Shown one piece after another: positions 34,328 to 41,739 of a stretch of DNA of 64,000 nt. Source of the stretch: Pseudomonas sp. P7548 (GTDB taxonomy: Bacteria > Pseudomonadota > Gammaproteobacteria > Pseudomonadales > Pseudomonadaceae); the NCBI RefSeq assembly GCF_013386585.1, contig NZ_JACARO010000020.1, positions 1-64,000 on the forward strand. Direction: 5' to 3'. Position 1 is the first letter of the stretch. Every line of letters starts with the position of its first letter. The notes beneath the pieces were generated by a model. That model saw nothing but the letters and a program-made list of their open reading frames with translations. It was not told the DNA's origin and searched no databases. A program made the translations under genes and the position numbers.

Positions 34328-35329
34328 TTAAAGGGCGTTCAAACCCTGCAACAGCGCTTTATGAAACTGGGCCGGTTCTTCCATCTGCGGCGCATGCCCC
34401 AGGCCTGGGAACTCCACCAGGGTGGCATGGGGGATCAACTGTGCAGCTTGCTTGCCCAGCACGTCGTAGTGACCGAGCCTGGCCTTGACCGCTGGCGGCG
34501 CGATATCACTGCCGATGGCGGTGGTGTCGGACGTGCCGATCAGCAGCAGGGTGGGCATCTGCAAGTCCTTGAACTCGTAGTACACCGGCTGGGTGAAGAT
34601 CATGTCGTAAATCAAGGCCGAGTTCCATGCGACCAGCGTATGCCCCGGGCCTTTATTCAGGCCGGCGAGCATGTCCACCCAGCGGTCATATTCGGGCTTC
34701 CAGCGGCCTACGTAGTAGGTGTTGAGTTCGTACTGGCGGATGCCCTCGGCGCTCAGCTTGAGCTCGCGCTCGTACCACTGGTCGACGCTGCGGTAAGGCA
34801 CGCCAAGGGCTTTCCAATCTTCCAGGCCGATGGGGTTCACCAACGCCAGTTGTTCGGTCTGGGCTGGGTAGAGCAGGGCATAGCGGGTGGCGAGCATGCC
34901 GCCGGTGGAGTGGCCGACGAGGGTGGCTTTCTGAATGCCGAGTTTCTCCAGCAGTTGGTGGGTGTTGGTGGCCAGTTGTTGGAAGCTGTATTGATAGTGC
35001 TCGGGCTTGCTGGAGGTGCAGAAGCCGATCTGGTCCGGCGCGATCACGCGGTAGCCGGCATCGCTCAAGGCTTTGATCGAGTCTTGCCAGGTGGCGCCGC
35101 AGAAGTTCTTGCCATGCATCAGCACCACGCTGCGGCCATTGGCTTTGCCCTTGGCGGGGACGTCCATATAACCCATTTGCAGGGTTTTACCCTGTGACTG
35201 GAACTGGAAGTGCTCAACCGGATACGGGTATTGGAAGCCTTGCAGCTCGGGGCCGTAGGTGGCGGCGAAGGCGGGGGCGGCACTGGCGGTCAGCAGGCCG
35301 GCAATGCAGAAAGCACGGATCAGAGGCAT
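34328..35329 (-). CDS. Exported alpha/beta hydrolase with Ser nucleophile
   Basis: 333 residues with signal peptide MPLIRAFCIAGLLTASAAPAFA. The catalytic serine is in VGHSTGGMLA. Asp is probably in LLIGTSDTTAIG and His in GLGHAPQME, completing the triad. LMHGKNFCGATW gives the oxyanion hole. This is the esterase/lipase type, in contrast with the Asp-type hydrolase at 16883. Substrate unknown. It lies 26 bases upstream of the hydroxyacid dehydrogenase and may be in the same transcript. Confidence 0.9.
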   Translation of the reverse strand: MPLIRAFCIAGLLTASAAPAFAATYGPELQGFQYPYPVEHFQFQSQGKTLQMGYMDVPAKGKANGRSVVLMHGKNFCGATWQDSIKALSDAGYRVIAPDQIGFCTSSKPEHYQYSFQQLATNTHQLLEKLGIQKATLVGHSTGGMLATRYALLYPAQTEQLALVNPIGLEDWKALGVPYRSVDQWYERELKLSAEGIRQYELNTYYVGRWKPEYDRWVDMLAGLNKGPGHTLVAWNSALIYDMIFTQPVYYEFKDLQMPTLLLIGTSDTTAIGSDIAPPAVKARLGHYDVLGKQAAQLIPHATLVEFPGLGHAPQMEEPAQFHKALLQGLNAL

Positions 35330-35374
35330 CGGCTGGGCTCCTAGAGAAGGTGCTCGGATGCTGTTGGGAGGGGA

Positions 35375-35818
35375 TTAAGTGGGGATTAACGCCCACTGCA
35401 GGGTCAGGGCGGCGAGCACGCCGTAACGTACGCCTTTGGCGAGGGTAACCAGCAGCAAGAAGCGCCACAGTGGCTCACGCATCACCCCGGCCACCAGGGT
35501 CAGTGGGTCCCCGATGATCGGCACCCAACTGAGCAGCAACGTCCAATGCCCCCAGCGCTCGTAATGGTGGCGCGCCTTGCTCAATTGCCTGTCGCTCACC
35601 GGAAACCAGCGTCGGCCCTTGAAGTGTTCCACCCAGCGCCCGAGCCACCAGTTCACCAGCGACCCCAGCACGTTGCCCAGGGTGGCAACCCCCAGCAACA
35701 GCCACAGGCTGTAATGCCCGCTGAGCAGCAGGCCCACCAGCACGGCTTCCGATTGCAGGGGCAATAATGTCGCGGCGCCAAACGCCGCGAAAAATAACCC
35801 CAGGTAACCCGCGATCAT
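35375..35818 (-). CDS. YqaA-type VTT/DedA-like membrane protein
   Basis: 147 residues with about four hydrophobic segments. YqaA-type features visible are the acidic residue in PLQSEAVLVGLLL, the glycine-rich ATLGNVLGSLVNWWLGRWVEH and LLLSWVPIIGDPLTLVAGV (the family 'P..GD..t..aG' block). Members of the VTT/DedA superfamily act in lipid or ion homeostasis. The gene overlaps the DUF411 gene upstream by 4 bases (ATGA), hinting at joint function. Confidence 0.88.
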   Translation of the reverse strand: MIAGYLGLFFAAFGAATLLPLQSEAVLVGLLLSGHYSLWLLLGVATLGNVLGSLVNWWLGRWVEHFKGRRWFPVSDRQLSKARHHYERWGHWTLLLSWVPIIGDPLTLVAGVMREPLWRFLLLVTLAKGVRYGVLAALTLQWALIPT

Positions 35819-36261
35819 TGCGCCGGGTAGTCAGCCACCACCATGTCGTTGCCCTCGCGGGTCAGGCCGATGATCTGGTAAGCCTCGCTACGGCCTTCCA
35901 CTTCCATGCCCGGCGAGCCCATGGGCATGCCCGGTGCGGCGATGCCCAGCAGATCATGGCGCTTGCGCAGGGCTAGCACTTGTTCGGCCGGCACGTGGCC
36001 TTCGACGAACTTGCCGTCGATCACGGCGGTGTGGCACGAGCCCAGGCGCGGGGCCACGCCCAGGCGTTGCTTGACGGCGCTCATGTCGGCTTCGACGTGG
36101 TCGTTGACCTTGAAGCCGTTGTTTTCCAGGTGGCTGATCCACTGTTTGCAGCAGCCGCAGTTGGCGTCGCGGTGGACGTCGATGGGAATGAGGTCGGCTG
36201 CTTGGGCCAGGGAGGGGATCAGCAGGGAGGAAAGCAGGACCAGGCGCAATGGGGTTTTCAT
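35815..36261 (-). CDS. DUF411 periplasmic metal-binding protein
   Basis: 148 residues with signal peptide MKTPLRLVLLSSLLIPSLAQA. The thiol motif CGCC gives Cys35, Cys37 and Cys38. Cys76-His77 follows in GSCHTAV, and GMPMGSPGMEVEG near the C-terminus is a Met-rich potential copper site. DUF411 proteins often occur with copper resistance genes, so copper handling is a reasonable inference. It overlaps the YqaA-like gene by 4 bases. Confidence 0.88.
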   Translation of the reverse strand: MKTPLRLVLLSSLLIPSLAQAADLIPIDVHRDANCGCCKQWISHLENNGFKVNDHVEADMSAVKQRLGVAPRLGSCHTAVIDGKFVEGHVPAEQVLALRKRHDLLGIAAPGMPMGSPGMEVEGRSEAYQIIGLTREGNDMVVADYPAQ

Positions 36262-36319
36262 GGTGGGGCTCGTAGGTCAGGTAAACGTCGTCATGAGGGA
36301 GGCGATCATGACGACGTCA

Positions 36320-36342
36320 TCGCAGGCAAGCCAGCTCCCACA
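36320..36342. repeat. Single REP element
   Basis: The sequence TCGCAGGCAAGCCAGCTCCCACA is the common P. fluorescens REP form, here without a partner. It lies between the DUF411 and SRPBCC genes. Confidence 0.75.
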
Positions 36343-36373
36343 CGATGCCGCGTGGGGCGGTAATGTTTCTAAA

Positions 36374-36832
36374 TTATACGGAGGGGCCGTTTTCCAAGCG
36401 GTGCTTGAGCTGGTCGAGGGCAATGCCCGACAGCTCGATCATGCGCTCATGCAGGGTGGCCAGTTGCAGCTCGGTCTCGTAGGTCAACACACGCTTGAAC
36501 AGGGTGCCTCCGCGATGGGGCTGCAGGAAATAATGGATGGAACCGTCCACGGCCAGGGAGGTGAACACGGTCTTGAACTCGCCGGGGCGCCGGGCGATCT
36601 GCACGCGGTAGCTCATAGGGACGCGTACGCCCAACAGGTCGATGATTTCGGTAAACCGCGTGCCCGCAGGCAGCGAGCCGGTGGTGCCGGTGTCGGCACT
36701 CAGGGACGTGGGGTGCCACTCGTGCCAGCGATCAGGCTGGGTCACATAGTCATAAACGGCATCGATGGGGGCCTGGATAAAGCGTTCCTGACTGATCCGC
36801 TCCAAGCGGACCGATTGCTCGGCAGCGCGCAT
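36374..36832 (-). CDS. SRPBCC (polyketide cyclase/START-like) protein
   Basis: 152-residue protein of the START/SRPBCC hydrophobic-pocket fold. It has the typical start 'ISQERFIQAPIDAVYDYVTQPDRWHEWHPTSLS' in which QAP...VYDYV...W..W is the family mark, followed by paired strands and a long C-terminal helix (IELSGIALDQLKHRLE). The ligand is unknown. Strong leader AGGAGGTG 6 bases before ATG 36832. No operon partner. Confidence 0.88.
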   Translation of the reverse strand: MRAAEQSVRLERISQERFIQAPIDAVYDYVTQPDRWHEWHPTSLSADTGTTGSLPAGTRFTEIIDLLGVRVPMSYRVQIARRPGEFKTVFTSLAVDGSIHYFLQPHRGGTLFKRVLTYETELQLATLHERMIELSGIALDQLKHRLENGPSV

Positions 36833-36913
36833 GGCACACCTCCTGTGTGACGACTAGGAAATGTCAGAATAGTCCTACTCCCGCGCTTTGCACGGGAGCC
36901 TCCAGGCAATTGA

Positions 36914-38908
36914 TCAACGGACTTTGAAGCGGCTCATCAATGCAATCACCCGGCCATTGGCGTCCAGCAGGCTCTGGGTGTTGCTTTCGGTGGCATGGCC
37001 GCTGTGCACCAACTCTTCGACCATTTGTCGGATCTGCACCATGCTGCGGTTGATCTCCTCGGTTACCGCGCTCTGCTGCTCGGCCGCCGTGGCGATCTGG
37101 GTGCTGAGGTTGTTGATGTGGCTGACCGAGCCGGCCATCTCATCCAGGCCGGTGTTCACCCGCGCCGTCGCATCCGCCGCCGACTGGCAACTGGCCTGGG
37201 TGTTTTCCATGGCGGCCACCGACGAACTTACGCCGGTGGTCAAGCGCGCCAGCATTTCGTTGATCTGCGACGTGCTGGCCTGGGTGCGTGCCGCCAGGGC
37301 GCGTACTTCATCCGCCACCACCGCAAACCCACGGCCTTGCTCGCCGGCACGTGCCGCCTCGATGGCGGCGTTGAGCGCCAACAGGTTGGTCTGGCCGGCA
37401 ATGGCGCCGATCACGCCGAGGGTTTCGGTGATGCGCGCAGCGTCCTGGCGCATGTTTTCCACGGTGTGGGTGGCGCTGGAGACTTCGCCGATCAAGGCGC
37501 TGACGCTGGTGGAGGCTTCACCCACTACCACGCGGGAACGGTCGGCGTGCTCGTTGGCGCGCTGGGTGAAGGCCGCGGTTTCTGCGGCATTTTGCGCCAC
37601 GGTCTCGGCGGTGGAACTCATTTCGGTGATGGCGGTGACGGTCTGGTCGGTTTCCGAGGCGTGGCGCACCAGGATCCGGTTGGTCTGCGCCGAGGCCTGT
37701 TGCAACTGCTCCAGGCCCGACGACATGGCCCCCGTGGCCTGGGTCACTTCGCCGATCATGTTTTGCAGGTAGACAATAAAGCGGTTGACCGAATGGCCAA
37801 TGGCGCCCAGTTCGTCTTCAGCGCGAATGGTGATACGCCGCGTCAGGTCCGCATCACCCGCCGACAGCGCGTCGATGTTGGTCTTCAGCGACTTCATGCG
37901 CTGCACCAACTGGCGGATGGCATAGGCCGCGAGCAGTACCAGCAGCAACACCATGGGGATTTGCAGCAGGGCCAGGGTGCCGAGTACATCGTCGCGCTGG
38001 GCGGTGATCAACGAGGTGGGCAGGGCGGTGGCGAGGAACCACGGCGTGCCTTCGATCGGGCGCAGGTAGAAGGTGCTGGCCACGCCGCCGTTGTCGAACT
38101 CACTGCGTTGCAGGCCCTGGTCGCGATGGGCCAGGGCTGCGCTGACCTGTGCGGCAAACGCCGAACTGCCGGCCAGTTCGCTGATGTTTTTCAACACCAC
38201 CGGGCCGTTGATGCGCGAGCTATTGCTGATAATCTTGCCGTCGCCCTCGACGATGAGCATCTGGCCGCCGATGTCTTTTTCCTTGCTGGCCACCAGCTCG
38301 TTGAAGAAGCCCAGGGTCACGTCGATGGTGGCAACGCCGTAGGCCGCGCCATCGCGCTGGATCGCCATGGCGCAGTTGGTGCGCGGCTCCTGGCTGGCGT
38401 CATCCTTGTAGGCCGCCGCCCAGGCACACTGGCCACGTGGCGAGGCGAGGCCGCCTTTGTACCAGCTCTGGTCGTAGTAGTTGGGCGCGGCGTCGCTGTT
38501 CCAGAAGGTGTTCACTGTCAGCTTGCCCGATGCATCGCGGTGCCAGAAGGTGCTGTGCTTGTTGCGCCCCGGGGTGCGCTGGTTCGGCAATGGCCAGATG
38601 CCGCCGCCGAAGACTTTCAGCTCGCCATACTGGTCCACCAGGCCCGGCAGGACCTTGTCGATGGCATCGCTGTCGAGCAGGGGAATGGTCTGGGTGATGC
38701 TGCGTTGCTGGGCTTGAACCTTGTTCAATTCGCCCTTGATCTGTTCGGCCACCTCGGCGATGCGGTTGAGCACCACCTGTTCTTCGGTGTGGCGCAGCGT
38801 GGGCGCGACCAACTGGCCGATACCCACGACGGTCAACACGAATAACACCAGGACGAACAGCACCAGAAACAGGGTATAGCGGGCTTGGATGGAGCGCAGT
38901 GGGGGCAT
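36914..38908 (-). CDS. Chemoreceptor with dCache sensor domain
   Basis: 664 residues. TM1 is at about residues 11-33. The periplasmic dCache domain follows, to about residue 310, then TM2 ([18 protein letters not shown]), HAMP and the signalling hairpin with tip [21 protein letters not shown]. In amino-acid-binding dCache domains a conserved RxWY occurs; here the equivalent site is QSWY ([10 protein letters not shown]). The aspartate in [11 protein letters not shown] is kept. Arg to Gln suggests a ligand other than a free alpha-amino acid carboxylate. AAGGA lies 8 bases before ATG 38908. No CheR-tether pentapeptide at the C-terminus. Confidence 0.92.
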   Translation of the reverse strand: MPPLRSIQARYTLFLVLFVLVLFVLTVVGIGQLVAPTLRHTEEQVVLNRIAEVAEQIKGELNKVQAQQRSITQTIPLLDSDAIDKVLPGLVDQYGELKVFGGGIWPLPNQRTPGRNKHSTFWHRDASGKLTVNTFWNSDAAPNYYDQSWYKGGLASPRGQCAWAAAYKDDASQEPRTNCAMAIQRDGAAYGVATIDVTLGFFNELVASKEKDIGGQMLIVEGDGKIISNSSRINGPVVLKNISELAGSSAFAAQVSAALAHRDQGLQRSEFDNGGVASTFYLRPIEGTPWFLATALPTSLITAQRDDVLGTLALLQIPMVLLLVLLAAYAIRQLVQRMKSLKTNIDALSAGDADLTRRITIRAEDELGAIGHSVNRFIVYLQNMIGEVTQATGAMSSGLEQLQQASAQTNRILVRHASETDQTVTAITEMSSTAETVAQNAAETAAFTQRANEHADRSRVVVGEASTSVSALIGEVSSATHTVENMRQDAARITETLGVIGAIAGQTNLLALNAAIEAARAGEQGRGFAVVADEVRALAARTQASTSQINEMLARLTTGVSSSVAAMENTQASCQSAADATARVNTGLDEMAGSVSHINNLSTQIATAAEQQSAVTEEINRSMVQIRQMVEELVHSGHATESNTQSLLDANGRVIALMSRFKVR

Positions 38909-39014
38909 GGGATCGTCCTTACGAAGCGTTTATTATTCACGCGGCTTTCTTGGGGCTTCGTAGGGCTATCGGCTTGGGTGTCAGGAGCTTTAGGTACGTT
39001 CGTACAAGAAAGTC

Positions 39015-39037
39015 GAGGCGCCGTTTGCCGACGCCTC
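39015..39037 (-). terminator. Probable terminator of the M91 peptidase gene
   Basis: GAGGCG (39015-39020) and CGCCTC (39032-39037), with GCC/GGC pairing further inside, form a hairpin. It lies about 50 bases beyond the minus-strand stop at 39088. A modest T-containing stretch follows on that strand. Confidence 0.45.
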
Positions 39038-39087
39038 ATTCTGATGAGGGGGTCGCTCTTTGAGGGCAGCAGCGCTGACTTTTGGCG

Positions 39088-40632
39088 TTACAGGCCTCGA
39101 CCCTGCGGGCTAGGGACAAGCTGGTGGAATTTTCGTAGTGGCTTGCCCATTTCTTCATTCAGAGCGTTTTCTGTGAAGTGCTTCGGGTTGACCGTCGTGG
39201 GCGGGGTAGAGGGGTCATCATCGAGATCAAAAGGTGTGGCGCTATTGGGTACACCAATAGCCTGGTACTCTAAGTTATTGGTCAAGTTTTTGCTGTCTGA
39301 GTCGTCCTTGGTGGACGGATCGTCGACTTTGCTGCGCCCTCTCAGGAAGGTGCCCTTTGCGCCATTCCAGGCGTGGGCTATTTCATGGTAGAGCACTGTC
39401 ACGGGAATAATCGTATTTCCGTTATGTTCCTCGATGATCGACGGCTCGTCGAAGTTAATGACGCCGCGGTCAGCGCGAGAACCGGCTACGCCATCGGTGA
39501 TTCGCCCAACGGCCGACAAATCAATCTTTCCTTTACCCGCGGCTCTCAGAGCATCCAAGGCCTTACTGCCAAAGTCGTAACCGGAGGCGCCAAACCCGAT
39601 GGGATTGATGCTGACACTGGCGCCATTGGTGTCAGCGAGCTTATCCATCTCGGCGAGGACCTTCTGACCATTAGGCGAACTACGGAAGAACTCCAGATCA
39701 TCGGCCACGCGTTGCTTGAAGTTTTCATCGCCGGTTACCGTAAAACCCCGCTCGCCCGCGTTGCTGGTTGCAACGGGGGTAAAGGACGAACCCCTGTTGC
39801 GGTCAAATTCATCGTTGATCTTGGCGTAAATGCGGTCGTGGGCGTGGTTGTTTCGTATCTTGTCCCGGCCTTTACCGGTATAAAACGTCGTGCTGTCATG
39901 CCCGACAAGTTCATCATCACCGTTGCCACCGTGCAGGACACTATGCCCGTTGCCTGCGAAGAGTTGGTCGTTGCCGTTGCCCCCGTCCAGGTAATTTTGC
40001 TTTTGTTTTCCCCCCGCGCCCGCGTAGAGACGGTCGTTGCCATTGTTGCCATACATGACGCTGTTACCGGTGCCGCCGATGAGGGTGTCATCACCTTCAT
40101 TGCCTTCGGCATAGCCCAAGCCGCTGCCCAGGCGCAGCGTATCGTTGCCAGCTTGACCGTACAGTCGCGTTCTTCCGCCTCCCGCTTGAATATCATCGTC
40201 GCCGTCATCCCCGTACACATCGACACGAAGCATTACATCCTGGTCGATCGTAATTTTGTCGTTGCCGCCCATGGAGTCGATCGCCAGCCCCGGTTGCGGG
40301 CCTTTTTTTTTCTCGAAATCAACGTTGAATACATCGCCGTTTACGGTGATCCGAACCTGGTTTCCAGGCCCTTTACTGACATGAATGACGTCATCGTCAT
40401 TACCGGTTTTTACAATGATTCGGTTGTTCAAGATCTGCGGCTTATCGCCAGGAGCCCAGGCGACTTCGTGTTTAATCTCGACGTCGCCTTTGGTATGCAG
40501 CACATGGTTCTTATAATTCACGACGCCAGGCTCCAGGTCTTTTGGCGTGTCGTAAGGTGATGTCGGGGGAAGGCCCGAGGTGTGTCGATGTTGTGATGCC
40601 GCCAAATATGCAGGGCCCGCGAGTATCATCAT
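39088..40632 (-). CDS. M91-type zinc metallopeptidase (HopH/XopG/NleD-like) with central RTX-like repeats
   Basis: 514 residues. Residues 122-260 hold glycine/aspartate nonapeptide-like repeats (GGNDKITID, GDDGDDDIQ, GQAGNDTLRL, GNEGDDTLIG, GGNGNDQLF, GGNGDDELVG) that would form a calcium-binding beta-roll. The C-terminal third carries the zinc motif HEIAH (416-420) and a downstream Glu455 in NNLEYQAIG. It ends with ENALNEEMGKPLR, a tail typical of type III effectors of the HopH/XopG group. The N-terminus has no signal peptide, Ile3, and no acidic residue in the first 12, as in type III signals. SD AGAGAGG before ATG 40632. A predicted effector or toxin; the RTX insertion is unusual for that group. 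Confidence 0.85.
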   Translation of the reverse strand: MMILAGPAYLAASQHRHTSGLPPTSPYDTPKDLEPGVVNYKNHVLHTKGDVEIKHEVAWAPGDKPQILNNRIIVKTGNDDDVIHVSKGPGNQVRITVNGDVFNVDFEKKKGPQPGLAIDSMGGNDKITIDQDVMLRVDVYGDDGDDDIQAGGGRTRLYGQAGNDTLRLGSGLGYAEGNEGDDTLIGGTGNSVMYGNNGNDRLYAGAGGKQKQNYLDGGNGNDQLFAGNGHSVLHGGNGDDELVGHDSTTFYTGKGRDKIRNNHAHDRIYAKINDEFDRNRGSSFTPVATSNAGERGFTVTGDENFKQRVADDLEFFRSSPNGQKVLAEMDKLADTNGASVSINPIGFGASGYDFGSKALDALRAAGKGKIDLSAVGRITDGVAGSRADRGVINFDEPSIIEEHNGNTIIPVTVLYHEIAHAWNGAKGTFLRGRSKVDDPSTKDDSDSKNLTNNLEYQAIGVPNSATPFDLDDDPSTPPTTVNPKHFTENALNEEMGKPLRKFHQLVPSPQGRGL

Positions 40633-40702
40633 TAAACCTCTCTGTCGAACTTAGGAAAAGGTCTGACGGCGCTGTCGAATTTTGCGCGTCAGACTCGCGA
40701 AT

Positions 40703-40730
40703 TCTGTGGGCGTAACGCGCAGAACGTTCC
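40703..40730 (-). promoter_or_regulatory. HrpL-like box upstream of the M91 peptidase gene
   Basis: On the minus strand GGAACG (40730-40725) and CCACAGA (40709-40703) are separated by 15 bases. The HrpL consensus is GGAACC-N15/16-CCACNNA, so there is one mismatch in the -35. The -10 part is perfect. It ends 70 bases before ATG 40632 on the right strand. HrpL activates type III secretion genes. Chance occurrence of a box with one mismatch somewhere in 64 kb is not negligible; the position is the main argument. Confidence 0.55.
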
Positions 40731-40924
40731 CGCATACCGTAAGACACTTAACACTAAACATTTCGACGGGGTCTGCTGCACTGGGAGGATGGACAAGCAA
40801 GCGTGTTTTGATCGGGGCGAGCCAAAGGGGGCATTGCCCTGTAACATGTAACCTAAGCACCGGCCTCTGTGCTTCGTGTGTGGCGATACACAAGGGCCCA
40901 ATACTTCAGCTTCAGGACCCTGTC

Positions 40925-41119
40925 ATGACTCAAAAGCAACGTTTGAAATATTCGATTCTGATCGCCCTGTCGGTACTGGCGATCATGTTTGGCCTGTCCT
41001 ATCTGCAGAACACTGGCGTGATCAGCGAAAAAACCTTCCAGTACATCGCCATTGCCGTGGCGGTGATCGTGGTGGTGATCAACGGCATCATGCGCCGCAA
41101 GGTCAAGCCGCACTTCTGA
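40925..41119 (+). CDS. Small two-span membrane protein, 64 aa
   Basis: Begins at ATG 40925 with CAGGA upstream; an open frame extends earlier but without a leader. The two hydrophobic segments are ILIALSVLAIMFGLSYL and QYIAIAVAVIVVVINGIM, followed by a basic tail RRKVKPHF that should stay in the cytoplasm. Function unknown. It converges with the Fur-like gene, whose stop is one base beyond its own. Confidence 0.75.
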   Translation: MTQKQRLKYSILIALSVLAIMFGLSYLQNTGVISEKTFQYIAIAVAVIVVVINGIMRRKVKPHF

Positions 41120-41120
41120 T

Positions 41121-41501
41121 TCAGGCGCGACCTTCGAGCACTTTGGCAGCCTCTTCATGGAGGCTGTAGCTCTTATCGGCATTGAGGGTGATCACGCCCT
41201 CGCTGCACAGGCGCTTGAGCACTTCACGCACGCTGAGAAACGACAGCGGAATGCCCAGCTCCAGTAAATGGCTGTGCACGCCGCGCACCCCCAGGGTGCG
41301 CTGGTTGTCGGCAGCGGTGAGCAGGGCGTCGATGACCTTCAGCCGAATCAGGCTGGTGCGCAAACCGAAACACTTGAGCAAATGGCGAATCCGCTGGTTG
41401 CCTTGCTGTTCGGGCGCTTTGCCGAACGCGTGTGTGCCGTTGCCAAAACTGGCGTCGGCGCTCGGTGAATGTCCGTCCGTGGGCAGTTGCGAGTTGTACA
41501 T
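41121..41501 (-). CDS. Fur-like winged-helix protein (PA2384-like)
   Basis: 126 residues. Residues about 36-120 (IRHLLKCFGLRTSLIRLKVIDALLTAADNQRTLGVRGVHSHLLELGIPLSFLSVREVLKRLCSEGVI) follow the N-terminal DNA-binding half of Fur, where 'GLR.T..R..VL..L' and 'S..TVYR.L..L...G' are the marks. The metal-binding/dimerisation half of Fur is absent. P. aeruginosa PA2384 is a similar protein next to pvdQ, involved in the iron-limitation response. Here it is divergent from pvdQ in the same arrangement. About 35 disordered residues precede the domain. Confidence 0.82.
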   Translation of the reverse strand: MYNSQLPTDGHSPSADASFGNGTHAFGKAPEQQGNQRIRHLLKCFGLRTSLIRLKVIDALLTAADNQRTLGVRGVHSHLLELGIPLSFLSVREVLKRLCSEGVITLNADKSYSLHEEAAKVLEGRA

Positions 41502-41658
41502 GCAAAAAACTCCTTATCAGAGCCTGATCAGGAAAATGATGGCGCTCTTATTAGGTAAGACGTATGAGCGACAGAAATCATGAAGTCCCGGATGTAGAAA
41601 TTTTGTCGGTATCCGGTTTGTCACTTTGTGGTTGCCCTGAATAAACGTGCCCGTCCGC

Positions 41659-41682
41659 TAAATTATTCCCGGTGCATTGCGT
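41659..41682 (+). promoter_or_regulatory. PvdS-type (iron starvation) promoter box
   Basis: TAAAT (41659-41663), 16 bases, then CGT (41680-41682) match the PvdS recognition pattern TAAAT-N16-CGT exactly. The box ends 57 bases before the pvdQ GTG start. It implies expression under iron limitation with other pyoverdine genes. Confidence 0.85.
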
Positions 41683-41739
41683 CCTTACGGTGGGGTAGTT
41701 GCCCCTCGTGAGGGTGTTCAATTTGACGGTGGAGTCGGC

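Noticed and set aside
36995..38845. Long plus-strand open frame opposite the dCache chemoreceptor
   Set aside because: Shadow of the GC-rich receptor gene, without leader or domain.
39373..40560. Plus-strand open frame opposite the M91/RTX gene
   Set aside because: Antisense of repeats encodes Val/Ala-rich sequence by chance; no leader.
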